Below, one piece after another: positions 5,407-6,403 of a DNA stretch of 6,403 bases (position 1 is the first letter of the stretch; each line of letters opens with the position of its first letter). Source of the DNA: Bacteroidales bacterium (GTDB lineage: Bacteria; Bacteroidota; Bacteroidia; Bacteroidales; UBA932); the NCBI GenBank assembly GCA_017651785.1, contig JAGCCD010000267.1, positions 1-6,403 of the forward strand, in the 5' to 3' direction. The position numbers and the translations under genes are program-made. The notes beneath the pieces were generated by a model that saw only the letters and a program-made list of their open reading frames with translations, was not told the origin of the DNA and made no database searches.

Positions 5407-6403
5407 ATGAGTACTCAGGCAAAAGGCTTCTACAAACTCAGCTGACTGCAGAGGATAGGTTTCGGCGCCGGAGACATGGCGCAGAACCTCGTCTACCAGA
5501 CCATCAGCATCTGGCTGCTTTTCTACTACACCAACGTCTTCGGCCTCAAGCCGTCGGCCGCGGCCCTGATGTTCCTGGTCGTGCGCCTCATAGACGTACT
5601 TTGGGACCCGGTGGTGGGTACGCTGGTAGACAAGGGCAACCCCAAATGGGGAAAATACCGCTCCTGGCTCATCCTGGGCGGCATTCCGCTGGTAGCCCTG
5701 GCCATCCTGTGCTTCTGGAACGGCTTCAGCGGTTCGCTGGTCTACGCTTACATAACATACGTCGGAATGTCGATGTGCTACACCCTCGTAAACGTTCCGT
5801 ACGGCGCCCTCAACGCATCGCTCACCAGGGACACCAACGAGATTACGGTTCTCACCAGCACGCGTATGTTTATGGCCAACCTCGGCGCCCTATGCGTAAA
5901 GTCGCTGCCCCTTATCATTGCCCTGTTCGCCCCTAAAGTGGCAGACCCCGTAACAGGCAAGATGACTGCGGTCTACAATACGCCCGAGGCCGCTCCGGCA
6001 TGGTTCATCACTATGACCATTTTCGCGCTCGCCGGCCTGGCGCTGCTCGTTTTCTGCTTCTTCCAGTGCAAAGAGCGCGTGGTGATGGACCAGAAGGCAT
6101 CGGCAAACGTGAAGGTGAGCGACCTCTGGATGGAGTTCATCCGCAACAAGCCCCTGCGCGTGCTGGCGTTCTTCTTCATTACCGCATTCGCGATGATGAG
6201 CGTAGGCAACGCGGCGGACGCCTACTTCATGAGCTACAACGTGGGCGCAACACCCCTGCTCACCACCCTTTTCATGTGGCTCGGAACCATCCCCGCCTTC
6301 ATATTCATGCCGCTGGTTCCCGCCATCAAGCGTAAAATCGGCAAGAAGGGAATGTTCTACCTCTTCCTGGGCGTCGCCATCCTTGGTATGGCGATGATGT
6401 ACA
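5407..6403 (+). CDS. GPH-family (MelB-like) sugar/cation symporter with in-frame TGA at codon 13; 3' end outside window
   Basis: Translation from ATG 5407 gives MSTQAKGFYKLS, then TGA (5443-5445), then LQRIGFGAGDMAQNLVYQ and an open frame to the window end (332 codons, no other stop). The protein after the stop is a typical glycoside-pentoside-hexuronide:cation symporter of the inner membrane. It has TM1 ending FYYTNVFGL, a TM2 motif RLIDVLWDP whose Asp63 and Asp67 correspond to the MelB cation-site aspartates, and the cytoplasmic loop DKGNPKWGKYRSW, followed by several more hydrophobic helices. The likely cargo, from context, is a hexuronide or deacetylated oligosaccharide. ATG 5407 follows the esterase stop by 1 nt, implying coupled translation. 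With the TGA read as stop, only a 12-residue peptide results unless translation restarts at ATG 5476 (Met24, preceded by GGAGAC), which would drop the GFGAGD segment. Possible explanations are a point nonsense mutation, a sequencing error or reinitiation. Family assignment is firm; functional status is open. Confidence 0.88.
5443..5445 (+). other. Premature in-frame TGA in the symporter gene
   Basis: This TGA replaces codon 13, between KLS and LQRIGFG. A Trp (TGG) would fit here, one G-to-A transition away. Trp elsewhere in the same gene is TGG (for example at 5602, 5647 and 6001), and uxuA, the oxidoreductase and the esterase all end in TGA, so the codon is a true stop in this genome rather than a reassigned sense codon. 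Confidence 0.9.

Noticed and set aside
5443..5445. TGA reassigned to tryptophan (alternative genetic code)
   Set aside because: uxuA, the SDR and the esterase all end in TGA exactly where their families end, and Trp is TGG throughout the window. Reassignment would fuse or garble these genes.
5443..5445. Selenocysteine codon
   Set aside because: The position is a non-catalytic N-terminal residue where Trp fits, no convincing SECIS-like hairpin is seen just downstream, and the family has no known selenoprotein members.
5601..5936. Alternative + strand open frame within the symporter
   Set aside because: It is Arg/Gly/Pro-rich and out of frame with the clear membrane-protein frame; a shadow frame.
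1..6403. CRISPR array, tRNA/rRNA, insertion sequence or phage genes
   Set aside because: No direct repeat series, cloverleaf, transposase motif, terminal inverted repeats or phage-type proteins were seen; nearly the whole window is accounted for by metabolic genes.

Overview
The window looks like Bacteroidales (Bacteroidota) DNA. The main evidence is a hybrid two-component system (histidine kinase, receiver and AraC-type DNA-binding domains in one chain), a Bacteroidota-style -7 promoter element (TAnnTTTG), gene starts without clear Shine-Dalgarno sequences, and a lipoprotein carbohydrate esterase. The sequence is GC-rich by eye, so a GC-rich gut or rumen lineage is more likely than classic low-GC Bacteroides; no genus can be fixed from this window.

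All five genes lie on the + strand. First unit (1-3717): the 3' part of a hybrid two-component sensor/regulator (HTCS), cut by the left edge; uxuA (mannonate dehydratase) 4 nt later; and an SDR-family mannonate/fructuronate oxidoreductase overlapping uxuA by the 4-nt ATGA junction. A 119-nt gap (3718-3836) holds an imperfect 35-nt inverted repeat, a strong intrinsic terminator, and a promoter -7 box right behind the terminator U-tract. Second unit (3837-6403): a lipoprotein SGNH esterase of the sialate/carbohydrate O-acetylesterase type with an inserted jelly-roll-like domain, followed after 1 nt by a GPH-family (MelB-like) sugar/cation symporter that runs off the right edge.

Together the genes suggest use of acetylated, glucuronate-containing glycans. 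The HTCS would sense a periplasmic oligosaccharide, the lipoprotein esterase would remove acetyl groups, the GPH symporter would import the product across the inner membrane, and the two cytoplasmic enzymes would convert fructuronate to mannonate and then to 2-keto-3-deoxygluconate. This is inferred from gene families and context. Glucuronate isomerase, KDG kinase/aldolase, SusC/D and glycoside hydrolases are not in the window.

The oddest feature is an in-frame TGA at codon 13 of the transporter, where a Trp would fit, in a reading frame otherwise intact for over 300 codons. I see no clearly new multi-gene system. The second-look items are this early stop, the almost leaderless promoter/terminator arrangement, the inverted repeat, and the regulator sharing an apparent operon with catabolic genes.
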